In this document: positions 7,899-15,900 of the stretch, piece by piece | How positions within the stretch are numbered: the stretch's first letter is position 1 | How the letters are laid out: each line of letters opens with the position of its first letter | Assembly: GCA_964413935.1 (NCBI GenBank) | Contig: CAYPTY010000005.1 | Location: 62,001-126,000 of the forward strand | DNA: 64,000 nt | Source of the DNA: CAYPTY01 sp964413935 | Lineage (GTDB): Bacteria > Bacteroidota > Rhodothermia > Balneolales > Balneolaceae | Reading direction: 5' to 3' | Position numbers and translations under genes: made by a program | Notes under the pieces: model-generated | What the model saw: only the letters and a program-made list of their open reading frames with translations | Told to the model about the DNA's origin: nothing | Databases searched by the model: none

Positions 7899-8747
7899 TT
7901 ATTGGATAAGATAATCGGCCGGATCAAGTGCCACGCCGTCTTTCCATAACTCAAAATGCAGGTGCGGTCCACTAGACAGCAACCCGGTATTTCCAACAAC
8001 TCCGATGCTCTCCCCTTTCTGGACGAGCTCACCGGTCTGCCGATACAGTCTGGTAGCATGTTTATACACACTTACCATTCCACCGGCATGTTGAATATAT
8101 ATACTATATCCGTTGTTTATAGTCCACCCTGCGCTGATAACGGTGCCATCGGCTACCGCTGTAAAATCAGATCCCTCCTTGCTGGCAATATCAATGCCGA
8201 AATGCTTTTCGGAGGATTCAAATTTGCGGGTTAGTATTCCTTTTACCGGAAAGGCAGCCGGAAAACTGGGTGCATTTTTGAGGATTTCGGAGTAGATAAT
8301 ATCATTCTGGGAAAGAAAATAAGCCTGGTCAAAACTTCCGTTCGCCAGTACCATACCGTCTTCACTTATTCGTGTAGCGTCTGAAAAAACAGCATCGCTT
8401 ACAAAGGTGGTATCGGCCCCTTCCCTGAGTACCTTTATGATTTCGGTATACTGCTGTTCCCTACGTTCCAGTGAATCCTGAATAGCTTCCAGTCTGCTGC
8501 CCATGGTGATGACACGGTTTCTCAGTTCTGCATCCTCAGCATTGTACAGAAACATGCCCAGAGGGGTAAAAATAAATAGCAAAGCCGTTACCGAAATCAG
8601 AAACATCACCGATGCCACCATCCCAAAAAAGAGGGAATTGGGAATAAGGCTATAGGAATCGTCAGCTTCCGGTTCCTGATCATCCAGTACTAGGACTTTA
8701 ATTCTGCGATTACGCTTATTGAATAGTATGCGAATGAATTTCAGCAT
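7899..8747 (-). CDS. M23 family metallopeptidase, membrane-anchored
   Basis: A 282-residue LytM-type peptidoglycan endopeptidase. It has a short cytoplasmic N-terminus, a membrane helix (about 41-64), a coiled-coil segment (70-110) and a C-terminal M23 domain (165-280). Zinc ligands are H182 and D186 (HFGID) and H264 (PHLHFE), with H230 as the likely catalytic residue, so the enzyme looks active. It probably cuts stem-peptide crosslinks in the periplasm. The bactofilin gene directly downstream suggests localisation by a bactofilin scaffold. A 6-bp inverted repeat (ACAAGA/TCTTGT, 8754-8769) lies just upstream of the ATG but has no T-run, so it is not a terminator. Confidence 0.9.
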   Translation of the reverse strand: MLKFIRILFNKRNRRIKVLVLDDQEPEADDSYSLIPNSLFFGMVASVMFLISVTALLFIFTPLGMFLYNAEDAELRNRVITMGSRLEAIQDSLERREQQYTEIIKVLREGADTTFVSDAVFSDATRISEDGMVLANGSFDQAYFLSQNDIIYSEILKNAPSFPAAFPVKGILTRKFESSEKHFGIDIASKEGSDFTAVADGTVISAGWTINNGYSIYIQHAGGMVSVYKHATRLYRQTGELVQKGESIGVVGNTGLLSSGPHLHFELWKDGVALDPADYLIQ

Positions 8748-8785
8748 GTAGGCACAAGAGTGATCTTGTATGCGAACGTTTCAAA

Positions 8786-10072
8786 TTAATCGGTTAGGCT
8801 ATTTAATACGGAAGCCAGTTCTCCTGAAATCTCCCTGCGATCATATTGTTTCACAAAATCTTCGTCAGGCACAGGCAGAGAACCATTTGTCCAAAGGTCA
8901 AACATGTTTTCAAGCTGCTCTTTCACTGCTTTCTTATCGTACGGATTTGCGATCAAAGCCGCACCATATGACTTTAGCAAGGCTGAAGAACTGCCCTCAG
9001 GAACCAATCCCAGTATTGGTTTACGGCTTCCAAAGTACTCAAACATCTTACCGACGGTTACCTGGTTGGCTTTATGGGTGTGCCCCACTATCAGCCAGAG
9101 TATATCGGTGTTTCTCAGGTTGGCTACCGCTTGTTCATGGTCAAGGTAGCCATAATTTCTCACTATGCCTTCCAGGCCCAGGTTCCGGATCAACTCTTTA
9201 CATGCATCATCGAGTCCACCCTGGAACTCAAGCAGAACAGCTTCCCTGAATCTCTGATTATTCTCGGCAATTTCAGCCACGGCCTCAAGAAAAATATCCG
9301 GTTTTCTCTGACCATAAAATAAACCGCTGTACAAAATCCGGCATCTGCTATTATCAACAGTTTCTTTTGCAGCAGCAGACACTGTGAAATCCTGAGGATC
9401 AAAACCCTGATTCAGCATGCGCACAGCTTTTACCCCCTTCAGCCTGTGTTCCAGTGCGCTTTTGGTATCCTGGTTGATGACGGTAACCACATCCGCCAGT
9501 TCCAGTGTATTTTTTTCGATGGATGCCATTCGCCGCCGATGCAAAGGCGTTGGATAACTAATAAGGTGAGAATCCAGCCAGTCATCCCGCAGGTCCATCA
9601 CAACGGGTAAACCAGTCGCTTTCTTGATCATTCCAGCCATTAACAGATTGCTGTAGGGTGCTGCGGTTGCGAAAACCGCTTCAATCTTACGGTCACCAAT
9701 CAGCTGCATCGCCTTGCGAAATCCAGGTTTAATCCATCCGGTTTTATTATCGGGCAGCCAGAAAAAAGTGGAAAGCCATCTGAGCGGGCGGGCAAGCCAG
9801 TCCGGAATAAAATTGACTTCCCGGGATTTCTGTCCGGTCCGGTGAAAGGGAGTTTTGGCTTCAACCCTGTGTACTTCCACGTTCAGGGACAGCAGTTCTT
9901 CTTCGAGGGATCCGTCGAAGGTGTGATAGGCTCCCGGTTCAGGACATACTACGATGGGGTTCCATCCAAAATCACGCAGGTATTTTACGAACTTGAGAGG
10001 GCGCTGAACCCCGCTGCCTCCCATCGGCGGAAAATAATACACGATGAAAAGTACGTTCTTCATCGCTGACAC
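8786..10072 (-). CDS. Glycosyltransferase, GT4-like (GT-B fold)
   Basis: A 428-residue protein. The N-terminal Rossmann domain opens with NVLFIVYYFPPMGGSGVQRP, typical of GT4-like N-terminal domains where the glycine-rich loop binds the acceptor. The C-terminal domain holds a strand-loop RILYSGLFYGQRKPD and a donor-binding EYFGSRKPILGLVPEGS region. No signal peptide is present, so it probably acts at the cytoplasmic face on polysaccharide or lipid-linked sugars. Donor and acceptor cannot be told from sequence. It starts 2 bases after guaB and is followed after 38 bases by the M23 gene, so it may be part of the same envelope-related transcript. The start could also be M4 (MKNVLFIV). Confidence 0.85.
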   Translation of the reverse strand: MSAMKNVLFIVYYFPPMGGSGVQRPLKFVKYLRDFGWNPIVVCPEPGAYHTFDGSLEEELLSLNVEVHRVEAKTPFHRTGQKSREVNFIPDWLARPLRWLSTFFWLPDNKTGWIKPGFRKAMQLIGDRKIEAVFATAAPYSNLLMAGMIKKATGLPVVMDLRDDWLDSHLISYPTPLHRRRMASIEKNTLELADVVTVINQDTKSALEHRLKGVKAVRMLNQGFDPQDFTVSAAAKETVDNSRCRILYSGLFYGQRKPDIFLEAVAEIAENNQRFREAVLLEFQGGLDDACKELIRNLGLEGIVRNYGYLDHEQAVANLRNTDILWLIVGHTHKANQVTVGKMFEYFGSRKPILGLVPEGSSSALLKSYGAALIANPYDKKAVKEQLENMFDLWTNGSLPVPDEDFVKQYDRREISGELASVLNSLTD

Positions 10073-10074
10073 AA

Positions 10075-11553
10075 TCAGGATACGGAGTAATTCGGAGCTT
10101 CTTTCGTAATCTGAACCGAATGTGGATGGGATTCCTTATAACTAGCAGCTGAAATCTGCACGAATTCAGCTTTTTTGAGGGTAACAATATCCGGAGCGCC
10201 CACATAACCCATGGCAGCTCGCAGTCCTCCCACCATCTGATGCACCACTTCGGAGAGATAGCCTTTGTATGGAACACGTCCTTCGATGCCTTCGGGTACC
10301 AGTTTTTTCAGATCATCTTCCACATCCTGGAAGTACCGGTCTTTTGATCCCTTGCTCATGGCGGTAATGCTGCCCATGCCTCGGTAAGATTTGTATTTCC
10401 TGGATTCGTAAATAATGGTCTCGCCCGGACTTTCATCCACACCTGCAAACATAGATCCCATCATTACAGCATCCGCACCACCCGCAATTGCTTTGGGGAT
10501 GTCGCCGGTTTGTTTGATACCACCGTCTGCAATCAGGCCAATGCCTTTTTTTGAGGTGAATTCAGCAATTTCCATAACTGCACTTAACTGAGGTACGCCT
10601 ACCCCGGTAACCACGCGTGTGGTACAGATGGAGCCGGGACCAACTCCAACTTTAACTACATCGGCACCGGCTTCAGCCAGGGCCTCTGCAGCCTTGCGGG
10701 TGGCGATGTTTCCGCCTACCACATTCAAATCCGGATAACTCGATTTAATCATTTTAATCATATCCAATACACCCTGTGAGTGCCCATGTGCCGTGTCAAC
10801 CGTAATTACATCAACGGATGCAGCAACCAGCGCATCCACCCGATCCATGGTAGACGGATCAATACCCACAGCAGCTCCTACTCTGAGGCGACCCATACTG
10901 TCTTTACAGGCATGAGGGAAGTTCATTTTCTTTTCAATGTCTTTAAAGGTGATGAGTCCAACCAGTTTATTGGATTCATCCACAATTGGTAATTTCTCAA
11001 CTTTATAGTGTTGGAGGATGCGCTCGGCCTGTTCCAGGTTCGTACCTTCCTTAGCGGTTACCAGATTCTCATGCGTCATGATTTCACCCAGCTTTTTGGT
11101 GAAATTGGTCTCAAAACGCAGATCCCGATTGGTCACAATACCGATTAAAATTCCTGCATCGTCAATGATGGGAATCCCTCCAATTTTATTTTTCTTCATC
11201 ACGGCATGAGCCTGTTTAACGGTGGCATCCTCGGTCAGGGTTACCGGATCCACGATCATACCGCTTTCGCTTCGTTTTACCAGACGCACATGTTCGGCCT
11301 GGTCTTCAATCGACATATTTTTGTGCAGCATAGCAATCCCGCCCTCTCTAGCCAGGGCTATAGCCATTTTGTACTCGGAAACAGTGTCCATTGCAGCACT
11401 GATGATGGGCACATTCAGCTGCAACGACTCTGTAAGATTTACCTCAATATTAACTTCGCGTGGCAGAACGGTAGAGTGATTTGGTACCAGAAGTACATCA
11501 TCGTATGTTAATCCCTGTCTGCTGATGCGGCCGTATGGAGCGTTATTGTTCAT
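10075..11553 (-). CDS. guaB: IMP dehydrogenase
   Basis: The enzyme oxidises IMP to XMP with NAD+, the first committed step of GMP synthesis. The 492-residue protein starts at MNNNAPYGRI; the open frame continues 30 codons upstream, but homologues begin near the conserved LTYDDVLLVP motif, so I chose this ATG. The TIM barrel is interrupted by two CBS domains (about 95-215), which in many bacteria bind ATP or GTP for allosteric control. The catalytic cysteine is C310 in GPGSICTTRVVTGVG, and the flap region has RGMGSITAM. It is the first gene of a long same-strand run and is divergent from the gene at 11692, with about 138 bases between. Confidence 0.96.
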   Translation of the reverse strand: MNNNAPYGRISRQGLTYDDVLLVPNHSTVLPREVNIEVNLTESLQLNVPIISAAMDTVSEYKMAIALAREGGIAMLHKNMSIEDQAEHVRLVKRSESGMIVDPVTLTEDATVKQAHAVMKKNKIGGIPIIDDAGILIGIVTNRDLRFETNFTKKLGEIMTHENLVTAKEGTNLEQAERILQHYKVEKLPIVDESNKLVGLITFKDIEKKMNFPHACKDSMGRLRVGAAVGIDPSTMDRVDALVAASVDVITVDTAHGHSQGVLDMIKMIKSSYPDLNVVGGNIATRKAAEALAEAGADVVKVGVGPGSICTTRVVTGVGVPQLSAVMEIAEFTSKKGIGLIADGGIKQTGDIPKAIAGGADAVMMGSMFAGVDESPGETIIYESRKYKSYRGMGSITAMSKGSKDRYFQDVEDDLKKLVPEGIEGRVPYKGYLSEVVHQMVGGLRAAMGYVGAPDIVTLKKAEFVQISAASYKESHPHSVQITKEAPNYSVS

Positions 11554-11691
11554 TGTGTAAATTGAATTGGAGAATTTCGTGAATAATTTTCCTAAGATAA
11601 GAATATAAATCGGCAACTGCTTCAGGCGGAAAGGCAGAAACATTCAGCACTTCCCTTCGTGTGAACGTAAAATTATGAATTCCTGAATCTT

Positions 11692-12462
11692 ATGGGTAGC
11701 TACAAAACCTTCAACCGAGAGGAAGTCAGTAAAATCCTGAAAATGGCCGCTGATCTGGACCAGGCTAAAACAGATCAGGACGATGGCCTCAATGAAGAAG
11801 AACTTCGAAAGATAGCGGAAGAAGCCGGCATCAACCCGGAAATGATATCCAAAGCCATTTTCAAGCTGGAGCACGGAGAAACTCCGGTTGATATGTCTGA
11901 ATCACTGCAGAAGGATTACAAGTACAAAAATTCCTTCATTGCCCAGGGACCAACCAATGATCAGGTCTGGGAAGAAATCGTAAGTGAAATTCGCTCTATC
12001 CATGGTGGAATAGGCAAAGTGAGCCGCATGGGCAGCACTTATGAGTGGGAGCAGCGCAAACAGAACGTGGGTTTTATACAGGTCTCAGCTATTCCGAAAA
12101 AAGGACATACCAAGGTAACCGTGAACTCCAACTATGGAATGCTCAGCCGTATTTATGCCATGATTGGAGCCTTTAGCGGTTTCATTGGCGGAACATTTCT
12201 GTCTGAATTATTAAACATTGGCCTGGGTGATCTTGCAGTTGCACTCGGAACGGCATTTTTAGGAATTGTAGTGTCCGGATTTTTTGCAAAAAGCTGGATG
12301 AAGAAAAAAAGCAAAATACTTAAATATCTGAGTCGGCGAATTTCAACCGTCATCGAAGAAAACGCTGCTCTTAATCAACCCACAGGCGAAATTGAAGTGG
12401 ATCTGGAACGAGACTCATGGACAGATGATGCTGGCAAAAGTAAAAATAAAGTGGGCAACTGA
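11692..12462 (+). CDS. Two-TM protein of unknown function with N-terminal helical domain
   Basis: A 256-residue protein I cannot assign to a named family. The N-terminal 60 residues are a helical unit (FNREEVSKILKMAADLDQ, then GLNEEELRKIAEEAGINPEM) in which acidic and leucine positions recur; this unit looks like a small protein-binding helix bundle. A beta-rich middle region (about 75-145) follows. Two membrane helices (about 148-170 and 178-202) come next, then a basic, coiled tail ending with acidic residues. The gene beside it (12485-13221) is a broken paralogue with the same order of parts, so this is a tandem duplication. It is divergent from guaB. No enzyme motif is visible. Confidence 0.7.
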   Translation: MGSYKTFNREEVSKILKMAADLDQAKTDQDDGLNEEELRKIAEEAGINPEMISKAIFKLEHGETPVDMSESLQKDYKYKNSFIAQGPTNDQVWEEIVSEIRSIHGGIGKVSRMGSTYEWEQRKQNVGFIQVSAIPKKGHTKVTVNSNYGMLSRIYAMIGAFSGFIGGTFLSELLNIGLGDLAVALGTAFLGIVVSGFFAKSWMKKKSKILKYLSRRISTVIEENAALNQPTGEIEVDLERDSWTDDAGKSKNKVGN

Positions 12463-12484
12463 TGGGTGTTGAAAAAAATACAGC

Positions 12485-13221
12485 ATGCAGCACGTATCTG
12501 AAATCCTGAATGCAGCCACTAAATTGCAGAAAGGCAAAAAAACGGATGATCCGGAAGGATTGAGTTCCAAAGAGATTATTCAAATAGCCAGGGAATCAGG
12601 ATTAGACGAGCAAGTAGTGCTGGAAGCGATCATCAATCTGAATAATCAAGTCTCTGAGTCTGCTTTCAGCTGGGTTAAAGGCACCTAGGAAGAGACCGTT
12701 TCGGAAACCATTGCTAAAGAGATTACTGATGAAGACTGGAATAACGTTCTGAAAATAGTCCGCCGCACTATGGGGCCGGTAAACATCATTGAAGACCGCG
12801 GACCGCACTATGAGTGTGATCAGATGGTGGATGAAATCACCTATTCTCATCTTTCACTGACCTCAAAAAACGGAGCCACCAAGATAGAATACAGCTCCAA
12901 CTGGACCGGCCTCAAATTCATCATGTATTTTTTCCTTTTGCTGATTCCATCCATCATCGGCATCGTTATGGGGCTGAAATTTGAATGGACCTGGTTTAAT
13001 GTCATTGGCATGGGTCTTGCGGTACCCTTTCCGGATATGGGCTGGGAAAGTTCATATTGAAAGGACTTTTCGAGGAGCAAAAGCGGAAATTAAAAAGTGT
13101 TATCTCGGACATAAAGTCCAGGATACTCACGACTTCCGAACCTTCAATAATCATTGAAGAAGAAGCAGAGGGCATTGCTGCTCAAACTGCTTCTTCATCA
13201 AAGGCAATAGAACGTTCTTAA
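12485..13221 (+). pseudogene. Broken paralogue of the upstream two-TM protein
   Basis: Read in one frame from ATG 12485, the product starts MQHVSEILNAATKLQKGKK and then shows GLSSKEIIQIARESGLDEQVV, clearly parallel to the gene just upstream. An in-frame TAG at 12686-12688 stops it after 67 residues. The same frame then continues without a stop for about 120 codons (EETVSETIAKEI to VIGMGLAV), including one or two membrane segments. Near 13017-13024 the homology passes to the -1 frame (GTLSGYGLGKFILKGLFEEQ) and runs to TAA at 13219-13221. Two independent lesions suggest a decaying pseudogene; sequencing error or recoding are less likely. The last 4 bases overlap the convergent gene at 13218. 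Confidence 0.8.
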
Positions 13222-13556
13222 CGGATCTGCAGGTTTTCGATCACAGTTTTCTCATCGCAGATTCCATCCAGGAAACTGCTGACCCAGAAGTGTACAGAGT
13301 CTCTCCGGCGTTTTACGTATTCATCGCAGGATGAAAACAAGCCTTGTAATTCCATCACCATAAATTTCACATCCTCATAAATGGTGACTTTGATTTCATC
13401 GGACAGTTCTTCCCAGCCCATCAGTTTAAACGCATCCTGCATGGTTGCCAGTTCAGCTTTGGTTTGTTCCTGTATCTGGACAATTACACGGTCGGCGAAA
13501 AGCAGGCTTTCCTTCCGGTTGTTTCTGTGAGATTGTAGAGTTTTTGAAAGCATCAT
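13218..13556 (-). CDS. Small hypothetical protein
   Basis: A 112-residue soluble, mainly helical protein that I do not recognise. It has no signal peptide or membrane segment. The N-terminus is basic (MMLSKTLQSHRNNRKESL); the middle is acidic and amphipathic (QIQEQTKAELATMQDAFKLM, WEELSDEIKVTIYEDVKFMV). Two cysteines (in SSCDEY and GICDEK) are far apart and do not form a known motif. The mRNA can fold a 10-bp hairpin over the start codon (13552-13589), which may limit translation. The gene stands alone between the pseudogene (convergent, 4-base overlap) and folD. Confidence 0.6.
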   Translation of the reverse strand: MMLSKTLQSHRNNRKESLLFADRVIVQIQEQTKAELATMQDAFKLMGWEELSDEIKVTIYEDVKFMVMELQGLFSSCDEYVKRRRDSVHFWVSSFLDGICDEKTVIENLQIR

Positions 13557-13589
13557 TCAGTGGGTTTGATTTAAGATTTACTGAATGAT
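13552..13589 (-). promoter_or_regulatory. 10-bp inverted repeat covering the start codon of the 13218-13556 gene
   Basis: Perfect arms ATCATTCAGT (13552-13561) and ACTGAATGAT (13580-13589) are separated by 18 bases. In the minus-strand mRNA the 3' arm contains the first AUG of the gene and two bases of the second, so folding would hide the initiation site. As DNA it could equally be an operator. A second, shorter repeat (GTGACA / TGTCAC, 13601-13618) lies 11 bases further upstream. Confidence 0.55.
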
Positions 13590-13637
13590 AAAGCTGATGA
13601 GTGACAACAGTGTGTCACCCTTCTTTCAAAAAATTGT

Positions 13638-14531
13638 TTAATCTGGATAAATTGATTTTTTGGCAGCAAGAAGGGTGTTTTTCATCAGCATGGCTACGGT
13701 CATCGGGCCTACTCCGCCCGGAACCGGGGTAATCCAGCTGGCTTTCTCGCGAACAGATTCAAATTCAACATCCCCTTTCAGTTTGTAACCCTTCTCAGTA
13801 GTCTCGTCGGCTACCCTGTTGATGCCCACATCAATCACGACTGCGCCCTCTTTGATCATTTCCGCTTTGATCAGATGCGGATGTCCGGCCGCTACAATCA
13901 GAATATCTGCATTAATAGTATGCAGGGTGAGGTCGCGGGTAAATTTGTGGCAGATGGTAGTCGTAGCTTTGGCATAGTCGCCGCTTTCACGCGACAGCAT
14001 CACAGCCATCGGAGATCCCACAATATTACTTGCCCCCACCACAACCGCATGCTTGCTTTTGGTTTGTATGCTGTAATGTTTGAACAGTTCCATGATGCCG
14101 GCTGGAGTACAGGGCTTGAAACAAGGCTGACCAATGGATAACCGCCCGGTATTCATGGGATGAAATCCGTCCACATCCTTTCGGTGGTCTATGGTTTCGA
14201 TTACATCCAGCTGCGACAAATGAGCCGGCAGAGGCAGCTGAACCAGTATACCGTCTATGCTGTCATCCCTGTTAAAATCCTCAATCACGCTTTTAAGCTC
14301 TTTAGCTGAGACGGTATCGGGCATAGTTTTGGTACCCGTTTCAATACCCACCGCTTCACAGGCCCTGGTTTTAGCTCTGATGTACACTTTAGATGCAGGA
14401 TCATCCCCCACCAGCAGTACCTGTAAAAAAGGTGCCCGATTACCCTTTGCTATCCAGTTGTCCACATCTTCTCTGACCCGGTCTTTAACGAGTCCGGCTA
14501 CATAGGTTCCATCTATTATTTGCCCCGGCAT
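13638..14531 (-). CDS. folD: Bifunctional methylene-THF dehydrogenase / methenyl-THF cyclohydrolase
   Basis: This enzyme interconverts 5,10-methylene-, 5,10-methenyl- and 10-formyl-tetrahydrofolate using NADP+, supplying one-carbon units for purines and formyl-Met-tRNA. The 297-residue protein has the catalytic YxxxK motif (Y50-K54 in SKVYIRAKTRACE), the folate-binding DVDGFHP segment, the Rossmann segment (VVVGASNIVGSPMAVMLS) and the C-terminal TPVPGGVGPMTVAMLM signature. Length and motifs are normal. Its start is one base after the response regulator stop, so it is co-transcribed with that gene. Confidence 0.97.
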   Translation of the reverse strand: MPGQIIDGTYVAGLVKDRVREDVDNWIAKGNRAPFLQVLLVGDDPASKVYIRAKTRACEAVGIETGTKTMPDTVSAKELKSVIEDFNRDDSIDGILVQLPLPAHLSQLDVIETIDHRKDVDGFHPMNTGRLSIGQPCFKPCTPAGIMELFKHYSIQTKSKHAVVVGASNIVGSPMAVMLSRESGDYAKATTTICHKFTRDLTLHTINADILIVAAGHPHLIKAEMIKEGAVVIDVGINRVADETTEKGYKLKGDVEFESVREKASWITPVPGGVGPMTVAMLMKNTLLAAKKSIYPD

Positions 14532-14532
14532 A

Positions 14533-15900
14533 TTATCGCTCGATTCCTAATGATTTGATTTTGTTGTAGATATGACTTCGCTGCAATCCTACAGCTTCCG
14601 CAGTTCTGGAAATGTTCCACTGATATTTATTCAGCTGATGGATCAAAAATACACGTTCTGAAGCGGCTTTGAAATCCTGAAATGAATCATATTGGCTCAA
14701 CAGCTGCTTAAACTCGGGACTTTCGATGGTGTCGGTATCCAGCGCATTTACTTCCTCAACACGTATGGTGCGATCTGATGAAAGCACCGCCAGTCTTTCC
14801 ACCACATTCTGCAGCTCACGCACATTACCAGGCCAGTTTCTCCGTTTCAGTGCTTCCAGTGCTTTTTCCTCTATTTCCAGCCCGGAGAGACTGATTTCAT
14901 CATTTCTGAGCTGCCGGATAAAGTGATTTGTTAAATGGGGGATGTCTTCCCTCCTGTCGGCCAGGCCCGGTATTTCAACCGGGATTACTGAAATACGATG
15001 GAACAGATCTTCCCTGAAGTTACCGGCATTCACTTCCTCCCTGAGGTTTTTGTTCGTTGCAGCAATTACCCTGATATCCAGTTTGATCTTTTCATTGGAA
15101 CCCAGCGGTTGTATCTGGCCTTCCTGAAGAGCCCGCAGCACCTTTGACTGCGCACTGAGCGGCATGTCTCCGATTTCATCCAGAAAGAGAGTACCGCCGT
15201 CGGCAGCTTCAAATTTACCGATGCGTCGTTCATCCGCACCGGTGAATGCCCCCTTCTCATATCCAAATAACTCACTTTCAATCAGTTCCTCAGGTATGGC
15301 GGCGCAGTTCACAGCTACAAAGCTTGCGCTGCTTCGATCGCTTTTTTCATGAATCCAGCGGGCAACCAGCTCCTTTCCTGTTCCGTTGGCTCCCGTGATC
15401 AGCACTCTGCTGGATGTTCGTGATACTTTTTCGATCAGCTCTTTAACCTGATTAATCGCTTCCGACTCCCCAATGATGGGTGGAATTTCCGGTAACCTGG
15501 CGCGAATGCGTTTATTTTCCGTTTTAAGGGTGGATTGGGACAATGCATTACGCACACTCAGCAATAAGCGATTCAGATCCGGCGGTTTCTGTATAAAGTC
15601 AAATGCGCCCTGCTTGGTGGCTTCCACGGCCAGATCGATACTGCCATGGCCGGATATCATGATCACCGGAAAATCATAGCCTGCTTCACCGAAAGCGTTC
15701 AGGCACTCCATCCCATCCATGCCCGGCATTTTGATGTCAAGCAGGCACAAATGAGGTTTAATCTCTTTGAGTTTCTTTAAAGCTTCTTCACCTGAGGTAG
15801 CAGTCTCGATGCCGTAGCCCTCGTACTCAAGGATTTCCTTAAGTGTATTCCGGATGGATTTTTCATCATCCACTACCAGTATGAGGGAAGCTGAGCTCAT
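14533..15900 (-). CDS. Sigma-54-dependent response regulator (NtrC family)
   Basis: A 455-residue activator. The receiver domain (1-120) has acidic pocket D11/D12, phospho-acceptor D55 and a conserved K near 105. The AAA+ domain (about 142-370) has Walker A GANGTGKE (170-177), the GAFTGA loop (217-222) that contacts sigma-54, and Walker B GGTLFLDE (235-242). The C-terminal Fis-type helix-turn-helix ends in NISRTAEAVGLQRSHIYNKI. All motifs for phosphorylation-controlled opening of sigma-54 promoters are intact. No histidine kinase is adjacent, so the partner is elsewhere. The start overlaps the dacB stop (ATGA). The place downstream of a PTS EIIA gene recalls the link between EIIA-Ntr and sigma-54 in proteobacteria, but that is only suggestive. 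Confidence 0.93.
   Translation of the reverse strand: MSSASLILVVDDEKSIRNTLKEILEYEGYGIETATSGEEALKKLKEIKPHLCLLDIKMPGMDGMECLNAFGEAGYDFPVIMISGHGSIDLAVEATKQGAFDFIQKPPDLNRLLLSVRNALSQSTLKTENKRIRARLPEIPPIIGESEAINQVKELIEKVSRTSSRVLITGANGTGKELVARWIHEKSDRSSASFVAVNCAAIPEELIESELFGYEKGAFTGADERRIGKFEAADGGTLFLDEIGDMPLSAQSKVLRALQEGQIQPLGSNEKIKLDIRVIAATNKNLREEVNAGNFREDLFHRISVIPVEIPGLADRREDIPHLTNHFIRQLRNDEISLSGLEIEEKALEALKRRNWPGNVRELQNVVERLAVLSSDRTIRVEEVNALDTDTIESPEFKQLLSQYDSFQDFKAASERVFLIHQLNKYQWNISRTAEAVGLQRSHIYNKIKSLGIER

Noticed and set aside
8754..8769. 6-bp inverted repeat ACAAGA/TCTTGT between the glycosyltransferase and M23 genes
   Set aside because: No T-run follows on either strand and the stem is short, so it is not a terminator; too weak to call a regulator.
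11554..11643. Longer guaB N-terminus
   Set aside because: The extra 30 residues are hydrophobic and unlike any IMP dehydrogenase; the ATG at 11553 fits the family.
12686..12688. TAG read as an amino acid in this genome
   Set aside because: ansA ends with TAG (48344-48346) directly before the next gene, so amber is a normal stop; a further frameshift in the same gene favours decay.
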